Positions 11,328 through 24,529 of a DNA stretch of 64,000 bases are shown here, in pieces. Under the pieces are notes generated by a model that ran no database searches, had not been told where the DNA came from, and saw nothing but the letters and a program-made list of their open reading frames with translations. Each line of letters starts with the position of its first letter. Within the stretch, counting starts at the first letter, position 1. This DNA comes from Mimachlamys varia. Lineage: Eukaryota > Mollusca > Bivalvia > Pectinida > Pectinidae. The stretch covers positions 9,806,001 to 9,870,000 of the forward strand of contig OX392534.1 of the NCBI GenBank assembly GCA_947623455.1, in the 5' to 3' direction. Made by a program: the position numbers and the translations under genes.

Positions 11328-13472
11328 CTAGAAGCACTTCCGATGAACGATTCCTGGTCCACATTCATCATATTCCTGTTTTGAGATCCACATCTGTTGG
11401 AATGTAGACAGAGATCCAAGGATAGATCCACCGATCCACACGGAGTACTTTCTCTCCGGAGGTGCAATCACTTTAACTTTCATACTGTTTGGTACGATTC
11501 CATCCAATTCTTTCTTGAACCGGTCAGCCATACCTGAATCGCAAGAAGGACATACATGTATTAGCTATGATTTTATAGGCGAAAACGTTACCTTAAAGTC
11601 AATGTATTACAACCATGATTTTTGTTCACTTACGTGTTATTAAAACAAAACCGCGGAACAAAATTAAAACATATCGTTTTTTTCTGTTGTTAACAGCAAT
11701 ATACATACATACCTGGAAACATAGTACTTCCGCCGGACATGACGACATTGCTGTAAAGATCTCGTCGGATGTCGATATCACAAGCCATGACTGAGTTGTG
11801 TAGATGTTCGTGGACTCCATTGGATTCCATTCCTAAGAACAATATAACGTTTAGTAATATTTAGTATATTTAGTAATATTTGTGTTTGTTATATCGATTA
11901 ATCAAGATTAGCGAAATAAATATCCCTTTCTTTTCAAAGATTCATATTGACCATAAATTAAAACACTACTTACCTATAAAGCTTGGTTGGAAGAGAACCT
12001 CTGGACACCGGAACCTTTCGTTGCCAATGGTAACAACTCCACCGTCCGGAAGTTCGTACGACTTCTCGACTGTTGAGGACGTTGATGCTGACGTCATTTC
12101 ACTCTCAAAGTCTAAGGCAACGTAGGACATCTTCTCCTTCATATCACGGACAATCTCCATTTCAGCTGTAATTCAGAAATCAGTCAAAACAAATTTAAAT
12201 GATAAGCCCTATTAGTATTTTGATTATTTCTGTAAAGGAGACTATTTTGCTTGAATATTGTCAATAATTATAAAAATCAGAAAAGATCATATTGGACTTA
12301 CAAGAAGTTGTAAAGTTGTATCCTCTCTCGTGGAGGATCCTCTGGAGGTAGGCTGTGAGGTCACGGCCTGCCAGGTCCACACGTTTGATGGCGTGAGGCA
12401 GGGAGTAACCCTCGTAGATAGGTACCACGTGTGACACGCCATCCCCGGCATCAAACACGATCCCTGTGGTCCGTCCGGAGGCGTACAGAGACAGCACAGC
12501 CTGTATGGCCACGTAGAAGGCGGGCGTGTTGAACGTCTCGAACATAATCTACAACAGATTTGATTGAGAACAATATGTAACCTTGATTTCATGTAATTGA
12601 TTGAACATGATGCGTATATTAATATATTATTCCGTTAGTTTTGTTTTTCGTTTGCGATTTCGTTTCGTTTTCTTAAAGGTATGGTGTTTTATACAAGAAG
12701 GAATTTAAATCACCATGAAATTCATTTCATAATCATTTGCAATGAGATTTGGGATATTAATTTGCATAATTTTTGTTTGTTCTTATTACATCTTAACCCT
12801 GTGGGATATATAGTTCTGTTTTACCTGTATCATTTTTTCTCTGTTGGCCTTGGGATTTAGTGGCGCCTCTGTCAACATGACCGGATGTTCCTCGGGAGCC
12901 ACACGGAGCTCGTTGTAGAAGGTGTGATGCCAGATCTTCTCCATGTCGTCCCAGTTGGTGACGATGCCGTGTTCCACCGGGTACTTCAGAGACAGAATCC
13001 CGCGTTTGTTCTGAGCCTCGTCTCCAACGTAACATTCCTTGGCGCCCATACCAGCCATAACAACCTGTTGTGTAAGTAAATGTTTTCAGTGTCAAACGAA
13101 TATGTCTATAAATAATGTTTCGAATTTTTTTTTTCAATAAACTTATTTAAAATATCAACTAGGGAGTGTATTTAGACACCTTTTCGAAAGGATGTGAATA
13201 TGGAAAAACAAAGCATTTTATTTTTGTGTCATGAAAAGGAAAAATTATGTGCTTCTGTCAGAAATACCTGCAGGCATAATATGATTATTGTTTTAACGCT
13301 GTATGTTGATATTATGAAATATCATAATTAGCATACTCACATCATAACGTGGCCGCCCCGTAACAGCGGGAAAAACTGCACGTGGTGCATCATCTCCGGC
13401 ATATCCCGCTTTACACATTCCACTCCCGTTGTCAATGACAACAGCGGCGATATCTTCTTCAAATGTAGACAT
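11328..13472 (-). CDS. Actin, minus-type, unit 1 (gene 1; complete, 6 coding exons)
   Basis: Structural protein that binds ATP and polymerises into filaments. Coding exons: 13472-13341, 13064-12825, 12548-12302, 12165-11974, 11832-11713, 11533-11328; all introns GT-AG. The exons join to 378 codons plus stop with no frame error; usual actins have 375-377. Visible actin signatures are phosphate loop DNGSGMCK (residues 14-21), the methylated-histidine context KYPVEHG (His76), the second phosphate loop DAGDGV (157-162), the hydrophobic core [16 protein letters not shown], and C-terminal HRKCF. The D-loop is unusual: usual HQGV reads YDVV at 43-46. Minus-type residues are A52, E54, I123, H197 and T235. 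A noncoding 5' exon (about 14137-13989) joins at acceptor GTAG|GGA (13513). It is divergently paired with the actin at 17539. Confidence 0.97.
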
Positions 13473-14161
13473 ACTTTCTTGTTATCTTGTTATTCCAACT
13501 TCTTCCTGCTTCCCTACAATGGTTAAAACTAGCATGAGTTTTTTTCCATAATTTACAACTCTATATGACGTGGGCCAGTTACGATTTGACAACCGGTATC
13601 TAACAAATTGCTATTTTGGCGAGGATTTGCAGACCGACAGACTTGCGAATTTTAGTTAAGTTATTTATGTGAAAGAATTAAGGAAAGTAAACAAGTTCAA
13701 GTTTTTTATCGACTTTAAGTCTTACGACTTATCAGTGTACAAGACATTCGAAATCCAATAATGACAAGAAACAACACACTGGGAACCCAAAATAATAAAA
13801 GAAGCACAACAGAAAGAAAGAGAAAATAGCATTAAGTTTTTATGCGAGCACAACAAATACGCCTACTTATAAGTGAGTGTTTGGGTTTGTTTAAGCCTAT
13901 TACGGTTTTTGTCTTAATTGTGGCACTATAGATTTAATAGAAAAACTTCCAAAATGTCATTTTAAAGTTAAATAATATCATATTTTACCTTGAATTACTG
14001 TTTCTTTGCCTTCTTTATTTGTGTGCCTGCAAGTAGTCCTGCTCTATTGTCTAAGGAATAGTAACTGTACTTTCTGTGTCTCTCCTGTATGGGGTCTGTA
14101 CCTCTGTGTCTCTTCGTTGGGTCTCTGGTCGAGTTTGAAACCTCATGGTCTCACCACGTAC

Positions 14162-14357
14162 TATATAGTAGTGCATCGCCTCTTCTGAGAAATCTGACAA
14201 ACTCTAATGCTGTTCTGGGAATAATCCATATAATGTAAATATAACAATTAGTTTACTTGTCATCGACCTAAAGATTGACCTGACTAACGCTACGGTCGCT
14301 AGTCTAAAAATAGACATGATAGGTGTTTTCCGAGTACAGGTAAACACAGGTGAGTCA
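14162..14357 (-). promoter_or_regulatory. Promoter of actin 1 with TATA, CArG-like, MEF2-like and E-box/AP-1 motifs
   Basis: On the minus strand: TATATA at 14162-14167; a degenerate CArG box CCATATAATG (plus-strand reading) at 14226-14235; a perfect MEF2 consensus CTATTTTTAG at 14304-14313; and CAGGTGAGTCA (plus-strand reading), joining an E-box and an AP-1-like site, at 14347-14357. Transcription should start near 14137. The noncoding exon ends at AAG|GTAAAA (13989). SRF and MEF2 sites are established muscle-actin regulators; their use here is inferred. Confidence 0.65.
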
Positions 14358-15589
14358 GTCGAATGTTCTATTTATACAAATTCTATTTCGGGCTACATAT
14401 ATGTACACCCGTTTAGTCAATTCATCTGCTTCAGTGTTGGCCTTATACTCTATACAATCTGTAACGGGACTTTCATTATCAGTATCTTACTTTTGCTCCT
14501 CATTTCCGTTCAGACACCTATATTGAATATCAATAATTTTGCAATAGCGTTTGCAGTAAGAATCCTTATGTAAATATCAATATGAAACTACCTAAAAATA
14601 GTACCTTACACGAGTTCTTCAAATACGTTTCACGTTTTTCAACACCTTAATATGATTGCTTTCAGCATTGTTGTTGTGTATAATATTCAAAAATAAATTT
14701 AGTGAAAAACACATTATAATATAAAATTACATGTAGACAATCTGTTCGTTTTCCAGCTATATTTTGCTTTGACGTCTGTGGTAAAATAACTGCATTAACT
14801 GGCCTTGTTTTACATGGGAATAGATTCACTGACGATTGTTAATTGAAATACGTGTATTTAATTACGGACCAAAACCTGCGAAGTATTGCACACATACGAA
14901 CAATCAGGTTAATCAAATACCGTCACTGTTGTCATGCACAGTCCTCTTTTTGTTCTAGTCCTACAACATACAAGATACAATAATTGTTATTCAGTATCGT
15001 GTATGTAATAACGGAAACATTATCTCTGGAGAGCTGTTATTACAACAAACAAATACCGAACTAATAAGCAAGCAACATCAGAGGTTTATAACCACATCAG
15101 GGATAATTCTTGCTCTTAAACCTACATTGTATGGGAGAATTAGAGGGATTTAATAAGATTAGTGAAATGTCTTTGAGATTTTTCTGTATAAAGTAATACT
15201 ATTTTGAAAATTTTAATGGGATTTTCAGGGAAGATATGGGTAAAAATCCCTAAAAATCGCTACATTAACAAAACTTATATATCACAGCATGCAGTAATTA
15301 AAGCTAATGACACTTCGGGACAAAACTACATGCTCTAAGTTTCACAAAATTGATGCTGCCACATACATGCACACAAAAGGGTAAAGAAACCAATGGAAAA
15401 TGGTTTATAGTTTGAACGTAATGGCTAAAATAGCATAAGTTAAAACCTGACCGAAAATACGGTAATATAACATAAATCTTAGCAAAGGTAACTGAATATA
15501 TGTATAGAGTAGTTTAAAAGACAGCCAGGAAACATGATAAACATTTGGCACAAACAAGACAACATATAGAGCAGGAACAAAACTGGCCG

Positions 15590-15775
15590 TAACCAAGTGT
15601 GCAAAAATCTGCGAAAGCTCGGAAAGTTTCTACATTCCTCAGTTCATATGACTGTTCCACACTTGGACAGCATCAAATAGAAACTATTTTTCCATACCTT
15701 ATTGTGTTAACTCTTAGTACATAGTTTGTTCTCTTACCTGAAATTATATTTAACATTATTTTTGACAATAAAATC
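15590..15775 (-). mobile_element. LINE reverse-transcriptase C-terminal remnant, unit 1 (frameshifted)
   Basis: Homologous to 32880-33093, where the frame is better preserved. Here the motif equivalent to WNSLSYELRN is disrupted by a frameshift (the listed frame reads VEQSYELRN). Non-coding today. Confidence 0.55.
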
Positions 15776-16220
15776 ATTTAAAAAATCGGGAGCTAGGCCA
15801 TTTAAATTTAAAAAAAACTACTTCTGTAGCCATAGTCTTTACGCTAGCAACATATAAACAGGCGAGGTTGTTTCTGCGTACGAAAGTTATCACTTAAGTA
15901 GAATCATTTGCAAAAAAAAGCGCAAAACTCTTTCATATATCTTTTTATTTTAATGTGTTGCTGGGGCTACAAAATGCCGGTTAGGGTTCATTAATTAAAA
16001 TTCGATAAAATAAAAGATTTAAAAATAGTATTTTTCCTTTCTTGTTTAGGCAATTTCCTTATTCCTTTCAAAACAGCTAATCTTTGTAATCTTTTGGGGG
16101 CCTTTCTACAGATCTTAGATATATGGCCATCAAAGAGTCAATGTCCACACCAGACAGTAAAACACAGTTTTTGTATTAATGACCTGGTCTCGAATTGAAA
16201 AGGATGAATAATAATATTAA

Positions 16221-16377
16221 ATGCCTTCGAGTGGTTGATGCTTAATCCATGTTTATTATTGTATATTTGACATTTTCTATAACTGTAGAGCCTCGAAGCT
16301 ATATATATACAATATTACAGATACATGTTAAATATATGATAATAAACTCGGGATAAAGCATCGAATACTCGAAGGCA
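16221..16377. mobile_element. 157-bp foldback element, unit 1
   Basis: Begins ATGCCTTCGAGTGGTTGATG and ends as its imperfect reverse complement (reverse complement of the end: ATGCCTTCGAGTATTCGATG). The inverted arms are about 39 bases, extending to TTTATTAT. No coding. Present at the same place in units 2 (33543-33700) and 3 (52257-52415), so it predates the unit duplications. Probably a small MITE. Confidence 0.75.
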
Positions 16378-16743
16378 TAAAAAGTAGGACTTCCTTTTGC
16401 TCTCTAAAAATAAGTTAATAGATAAAATAGGAATGCCAGCAACACACTTGAAGATACACTATTATGTAGCTTTAAATCAAATAACTTCAGGGTAGGATTA
16501 TTCTGTTATTAAAACAAATAAAAAATGTTTCTTCCTTATCAATGTACAACTCAACATCGTTCATCAGGTGTGCCAGTATTATAATTGTGTTACTGATCAA
16601 CATTATTTCATACACATTAATCGAAACTTTACCACCACATCTTTAAAAAATCAAGTAGGGGTAGTTCACTGAAACACATTTTGTTCAGGTCAACGATTGT
16701 GTGTATGCACATGTTTCCCTATACACTAAACCTGAAGCAATAT

Positions 16744-16998
16744 TGACTCACCTATGGTTACCTGTAATCGGAATACACCTTGTCGAGTATAATTTCTATT
16801 TTTAGAATGTCGACTGTAGTGTGTTAGTCAGGTGAGTCACAGAGATATACTGTTTGTATTGCACAAATCGGTAGTAAGTACTACATATAGATAATTCGAG
16901 AGTATTACTAATTGTTTATATACCTTATACGGAACCTATTCACGGAACAAGATTAGAGTTTGTCAGACTTCTCAGAAAAGGCGATACACTACTATATA
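16744..16998 (+). promoter_or_regulatory. Promoter of plus-type actin, unit 1
   Basis: TGACTCACCT (16744-16753, an inverted copy of the downstream composite); MEF2 consensus CTATTTTTAG (16796-16805); CAGGTGAGTCA (16829-16839); CArG-like CCTTATACGG, one mismatch (16923-16932); TATATA (16993-16998). The core around TATA (TCTCAGAAAAGGCGATAC upstream, GGTGAGACCATGG downstream) closely matches the minus-type promoter and the ghost promoters. A noncoding exon of about 17024-17193 ends at CAG|GTAACC; its acceptor is at 17506-17507, 31 bases before the start codon. Confidence 0.65.
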
Positions 16999-17538
16999 GT
17001 ACGGGGTGAGACCATGGAGATTCAGACTCAACCGCTGATTTTACAGCAGAGACACAACACTGCATCCCCTACAGGCCAGGCACAGTAACTTCTACTATTA
17101 CCGAGACGATTGAGAGACAACTTTTGAACTAATTGGATAGCAACGTAACAGGAAGGTCAACGAAAAGAAAAGTTTAGAGAAAGAAAAAGACAGGTAACCA
17201 TTCACGCATTTTAACGTTATAACCAGTTTATTTACGGAGTATGGTAAACAAAAACAAGCTATAAACAGGACTAAAGACTAAGTGTTTCGAGTATTTGTTT
17301 CCCTTGATAACTTTAAGTTAAAGGCGTATGCATTTTTCATCTATTTCTTATAATGTACGTAAATAATTCATTATCATAATTTTTTCTCCATTTTATTAAA
17401 AGTTACCAACTGTTAATCCTCGTCGAAAAACTTAAATCACACGATTCTTGTTTGACGGTGTGGTACTATTTATAAAGCTTTAATACAACTTTTTGTCCCC
17501 TTTTTAGGATAATACGAAATACTAGAATACCAGAAAGT

Positions 17539-19833
<2,295 letters not shown>

Positions 19834-20244
19834 ACTTAACATGACGATTTAACAATGACGCTGTTTGAATATCTGTGATACATTGAAGATCATCGTCGGG
19901 AACCAACGTGACAGTACTCTTATGCCCGACGATTATTGAGAATATTGTTTCGCGATTTACTGGAATCTTAAATTTATTCTGAATAATCCGACATCTATAT
20001 TTGCTGCAGTGTATAATGGCAACAAGATCCGTGCACAAATCTAAACAAAACAACAACAACAAAAACACCTCATGATGTGTATATGCATAGTTATAGTTTA
20101 GAAATAATATCATGTTAAACTTACATCTGTTGTTCTACCAAGCTACATTGTATTTGTGATGGTCGTAAGACGGGTTGATATAGGTTTGTACCGTGTTCAA
20201 CCCGCCAAAGAGTGAAAAATGGTAAGGTACTGTTTTAAGTTTAA

Positions 20245-20592
20245 AGGCCCAATATTAGTAACTTAAGTGAAGTTTTCGTGATTCTGAAAAATTCTGAAAA
20301 AAATCCAATTTATAACCATGCAAAAATCAGCCTTAAACGAAGTACACCTGAGCGGTAACTTACAAGAAAATCTTGACAAAATATCCAAAGAATTGAAAAT
20401 AATTCAGGTGGGGCTCACTTCAACGAAGGTAGAATACGGTTCGAAATGGACGCGTGTTTCAACTGTTGCTGTACCGGTAACCGCGAAAGAATACATATTA
20501 AATATTGCTGATATCAGTTAATCTTAATTAAATCTATAAATATAACAAGTTATAATGCTTGATTTTTGCGGAAAGTTACGTATATTTGGCCT
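20245..20592 (+). mobile_element. TTAA-flanked MITE (family A) in the predicted 3' UTR of gene 2
   Basis: TTAA at 20241-20244 and 20593-20596. Inverted ends are AGGCCCAATATTAGTAACTT and, reverse-complemented, AGGCCAAATATACGTAACTT. Same family as 7558-7943, opposite orientation. If the AATAAA at 21045 is used, it is transcribed as part of the actin mRNA. Confidence 0.85.
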
Positions 20593-20599
20593 TTAACAT

Positions 20600-21036
20600 T
20601 TAATCACTGTAGATGCAGTAACATACATTGTGAATAAGGACAGTATGAAAGAAAAGCCATATTTGTAAAACCCACGTGCATCCATTTCACGTTAACGTTG
20701 CTCGATGTTATGTAATGATATTACTTATATTTTCTTAGATTTTGTACTGTATATAGGAAAGGAAATCCTTGTAAGGATTTATAAGGAAACTTGTAAGGAA
20801 ATCCTGTGTATAGGAAAGGAAATCCTTGGAAATCCTTGACAAGCTTTTTATTTTGTTTGTATGAAAGAAAATTCATTTTTTGTAAAAAAAAACTCATATG
20901 CATGTACATCCATTTCACATTAATAATGCTAACTTGTATGTAATGATATTACTTATACACACCTAGATTTTGTACAGATAGGGAATTCCAGAGGGTTTTG
21001 ACAAGCTTTTTATTTATTTATTTTTTATGTTATATA
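20600..21036. other. Predicted distal 3' UTR of gene 2
   Basis: Contains short AAGGAAATCCTT-type direct repeats (20755-20845), also seen in units 2 and (fewer) 3, and A+T-rich sequence up to the TTGTTGATAATAAA signal. No gene. Confidence 0.45.
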
Positions 21037-21044
21037 TTGTTGAT

Positions 21045-21050
21045 AATAAA
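21045..21050 (+). terminator. Predicted polyadenylation signal of gene 2
   Basis: AATAAA within TTGTTGATAATAAA, the context shared by all actin and ghost loci. The implied 3' UTR is about 1.2 kb. Confidence 0.55.
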
Positions 21051-21069
21051 TTGATTACAAATATTTCTG

Positions 21070-21559
21070 TTTTATTTTATTCCTCTCAGAAATATGAAAA
21101 AACTTTACCGGGTCTTAATGATTCAATACATGGTTAGGCCTGTATGGATTAGCTCCACACTCATTGGACGTCTCCCTTCAGCTAGGACTAACTACGACCA
21201 ACATGGACAGCTTACTACTAAGCTATGCGGTAAACGTGATGATTTCAATTTTCCGATCGTGAACTTTCTATTATAGAAACATCCCTTCTTCTCCAACCTA
21301 TGGTGTTTACATGTCGCAGTTTATTCGATATTCTAGGGCTTGCTCTAAATATCGTGATTTTCGTGATCGATATCGACTGCTGACAAACAAACTAACAACA
21401 CAAGGATTCGAGAGATGCAGGTTTATCAGAACTACGGGCAAGTTTTATGGTCGCCATCTTTGTCGTATTGAAAAATATTCTATATCTTTAAGTGATATGA
21501 AGATGGACGGTATTGTCGCCCGTCCTAATAAGCCATTCGACAAATTCAGCCTCGTATGA
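21070..21559 (+). mobile_element. Retroelement RT remnant, C-terminal half, unit 1
   Basis: Plus-strand pieces read GQLTTKLCGKRDDFNFPIVN, then (frameshift) YGVYMSQFIRYSRACSKY and KFYGRH. These match the conserved C-terminal part of a widespread invertebrate RT family (KRDDFNFPIVNFP...YGVYISQLIRYARAC...KFYGRH). The matching N-terminal half lies immediately to the right on the opposite strand. Not functional. Confidence 0.75.
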
Positions 21560-21873
21560 AAATAAATACAAGTCAGCCAAAAGTGGGGCACAGTTAGTGC
21601 CCATTGGAATTCCAACAATCTACTGGAAAACTTTCCTCCGACCTTAACAAAGATATTTTCAACCAGGAATTCAATCATTCATACTATATGTATATCTTCC
21701 TCAGTATATTTCAACCTAGCTTTCGTTGTGTTTTTCACAAAGTATGCTCTAAGATAGCTCACAGCCATGTATTTGTATCGCCGTTCACCTTTCTTGGAGA
21801 AGAAAGCTCTCATTATGAGAGACCGAAGACGTTCTTTCAGTTTGGCATGTGGTATTGTAGTGTATGACAACAT
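21445..21873 (-). mobile_element. Retroelement RT remnant, N-terminal half inverted, unit 1
   Basis: On the minus strand 21873-21679 reads LSYTTIPHAKLKERLRSLI ... KYTEEDI. Then 21678 onward reads MIEFLVENIFVKVGGK, and after a frameshift, with one in-frame TAG, VGIPMGTNCAPLLADLYLF. This is the fingers/palm region of the same RT family as 21070-21559 and should precede it on one strand; here the halves point at each other. The YIDD-like site is decayed. Confidence 0.75.
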
Positions 21874-21879
21874 TTTTGC

Positions 21880-22414
21880 TCAACAAAACCGAGAGCTTAC
21901 ACATTTGTCTTCCTAATCATAATCTTAACAAGCATAAGATACGTTTTGTCTTTCAAATCATAATCTTAACAAGCATAAGACATTTGAATGTGCTTCATGT
22001 AAATATGATGATGTAAAACTAAAATATTGATCTATTGAATCAACCAACCGTTCATTGGCATTGAAGGCAATTTTATTATTTCCATTTTCAATTATTTTCT
22101 ACTATTTTTAAAGTATTACAGCAGAATATATCAGGATGATTGTCTCCCCTGAACCACATACCCTGCTATTTAGAAAGCCTTCCGTCCATTGTGTGTGTGT
22201 TTAATCATTCAAGCATCCAAGAGACCGAACGTTGTTTACATTGCTGGTAACAATGGAAATTTCTTTTTTAATTAACATTTCTTCAGTGAAGCATGATCTT
22301 TGTGTTTGCACACATTTCATCACAACATTTTACCTAGACTGAGTGAGCATTAACTAATGATTTCAAGTCATCCACACAGTAGTCACTGATGATAAAATTA
22401 CATACTCAGTAAAA
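21880..22414. other. Spacer between RT remnant and ghost locus, unit 1
   Basis: A direct repeat TCATAATCTTAACAAGCATA occurs twice at about 21915-21985. Otherwise nonrepetitive; no gene seen. Confidence 0.4.
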
Positions 22415-23520
22415 TCTGCAATAAAAACTTTATTATCAACAAATCATATGAACAGTTTTCAACTTTTAATATCAAAGTTTCTTGATGTATAATACGAAAC
22501 GACTTGAATTATATACAAACATATCAACAAAATATTTAAAAACAAACCCAACAGTAGTATCGAGATAGATTTCAAGTTTTAAGCATACCCCATGAATAAA
22601 TAAATCATCAATACCATAAAAATTAATTATCAAAATGTAGTATCAAGTACGGTTTTATATTATGAGGTACTTTAACGATTTGCACATAAACAGAACTGTA
22701 ACACTTTGATTAAAATCCTATCATATCATTGTCAGTGAGCATAGTATAGATGCTAATAAAGCTTAAGGAAAGAACAAAAATTTAACAATGAGTTAGCAAG
22801 GTAAATGCTGAACCTCGTATTTTTTGTTAATCATTATTTCTTTGTTGATTTTAAGCATTATTGACATGTTTAAAATATTTAAATGTTCTCAAAACAAATC
22901 TGATACATCCATGTAGTTTACGAATTATCTCAATACGCAATTAAAATGAATCTTAATATACTTTGCTATATAAACTTTATTTAATGCAGTGATGAAATGA
23001 ATGACCAAAATATATATATTAATATCTCTAGTTGGCCCGAATGTTAGGGGTCTAACTTTGGGAGAATCCCCGGAGTACTCAAAGAAAACCTACGTGGTCG
23101 GGCAGGTGACCCCGTACGTCATCACGTCCGATCTGGGAATCGAACCCCAAACGTCCTGGTAAAAGGCAGGTGTGTTATTCACTTAACCTAACTTAAAACC
23201 CTTTCATGTCTGTTCCGGTGGTATGGAAGATGTTTTAAACTACATTAAATCCTTAAAAACGATATTAAAATCAGCTTACATGAGCTGATAACTGTACATT
23301 CTGGCACATCAGAAAATAATGGAATGATGATAGCGTTGAAAAATACCTCAATTTTACGATTTTGTCCAAACTTTCCTCTTCGTTGGCCTGCTTGTCACAT
23401 TGCTATCCCAGTAATTCGAAACTTGTCTCTCAATAGCCTCCGACATAAGATCTGTATTCTTGTGTCCGTTCTGTTGGATCTATAGTCGAGTCTCCTGTAA
23501 GTTCTAAGGCTGAGTCAGAA
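22415..23520 (-). pseudogene. 'Ghost' actin locus, unit 1: promoter, noncoding exon and 3' end without coding exons
   Basis: Minus-strand TATATA at 23543-23548 sits in TCTCAGAAGTGGCGATATCC ... GGTGAGACCATTCGG, closely matching the actin promoters. Downstream, about 23520-23347 resembles the noncoding first exon of the plus-type actins (e.g. ATTGAGAGACAAGTTTCGAA against ATTGAGAGACAACTTTTGAA; CAACGAAGAGGAAAGTTT against CAACGAAAAGAAAAGTTT) and ends at donor-like GAG|GTATTT. No actin coding exon follows. Instead the sequence passes a SINE and reaches TTGTTGATAATAAA (signal 22429-22434), the shared actin 3' end, about 1.1 kb from TATA. A CArG-like CCATTTAAGC lies at 23582-23591. It may be a deletion relic or a transcribed noncoding unit. 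Confidence 0.65.
23031..23190 (-). mobile_element. tRNA-derived SINE inside ghost locus, unit 1
   Basis: Minus-strand B box GGTTCGATTCC, then GTACGGGGTCACCTGCCCGA and GAGTACTCCGGGGATTCTCC. Related to the SINE in actin intron 3 but a different copy. Ends are approximate; no clear target duplication. Confidence 0.7.
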
Positions 23521-23599
23521 CCCGAATGGTCTCACCGCGTGCTATATAATAGGATATCGCCACTTCTGAGAATTTTGACAGGCTTAAATGGTATCTATA

Positions 23600-24520
23600 T
23601 ATTATATCGAGTGATAGCATAATTAACTTGATTAATAAGTGGTATGTATGATTTCTAATCATGGAACTTGCTTTTGTCATATTATTTGCTAAGTTGTTCG
23701 CTGCGAAAGTGCATGTCCAAAGATAACACAATTTGCTCATGTAGATCATATGTGTAGTACCAAACAACCTTGTCGTTATACTCAGAGGTGTCTATAGCAT
23801 GCGATAGGGAACATTATTGGAGTGGATAAAGCTCTATCAAAGTGTACACAGCGTAGAGGATTGTATATATGATTAGTCAGTATCAGTATTGTATAATTTA
23901 CATCTACTTTATGTATATTCAGGCTGTGTTCATTGCTTAATAAATACATTGAAGTAAACGGAACAGAGACCTATTTACATTGATTCTGTTTTGAGAGTGA
24001 ATTACAAATGGCGGTTGTGAATAAAAACATTAAAAATATACATATAGAGAAATGCTATACAATTATCAAAAATGCTCTCATTAGAAACTATTAAGACTTC
24101 CGAACATGGAAAGAGGACAAACAAATAGTATAATCACTGAGTTTGAGGCAGATTTCTGACAAAAAGGATCAGTTTTAACGTTGTCTTGAAAACTGTTTTC
24201 TCATTACGTTCATGTATTTGTGTAATACCTTTTAAAGTCGCATTTGTAATTCAAGTTCAAAACAGAATCTTTATATAGGATGATAGGGCCATATCTGTCT
24301 AAACAAATTCCCTTAATGCATGCTATATATACACTTGTTAGTTTAACGACTTGGTTATGTTGTGCAACATATTATATGATGAACATCAGACAATTGTGTT
24401 ATCCTGGAATATGCATTTTATTCGCATGTTGTGTCAATATATAACTTCGTACATTAAATAATGAAAGTAAGGTTCATGGTTAGCCATCATACATACCAAC
24501 ATTTTGTTTAACTTTGAGCA
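23600..24520. other. Spacer upstream of ghost promoter, unit 1/2 junction
   Basis: A+T-rich nonrepetitive DNA, near-identical at about 40,900-41,815 and 59,570-60,485. The short minus frame 23504-23767 runs through the ghost promoter and is not a gene. Confidence 0.4.
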
Positions 24521-24529
24521 TAATTGAGC

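Larger units (their letters stand above)
14360..16740. other. Head-to-head regulatory interval, unit 1
   Basis: About 2.4 kb between the two divergent actin promoters. It holds a LINE C-terminal remnant (15590-15775) and a foldback element (16221-16377). An 85-codon frame at 14316-14573 recurs in each unit but carries no recognisable domain, begins at the MEF2 motif, and is probably chance. Confidence 0.55.

Noticed and set aside
11713..11832. Tentative call that some minus genes are pseudogenes because of short listed frames
   Set aside because: After locating GT-AG boundaries, all exons join in frame to 378 codons; the short frames are just single exons.
12793..13137. Frames overlapping actin exon 2 in other frames and on the opposite strand (also in units 2 and 3)
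   Set aside because: Shadows of the highly constrained, G+C-richer actin exons.
14316..14573. 85-codon frame conserved in three units with a hydrophobic segment
   Set aside because: Conservation equals that of surrounding DNA in recent duplicates; it overlaps promoter motifs and has no recognisable domain.
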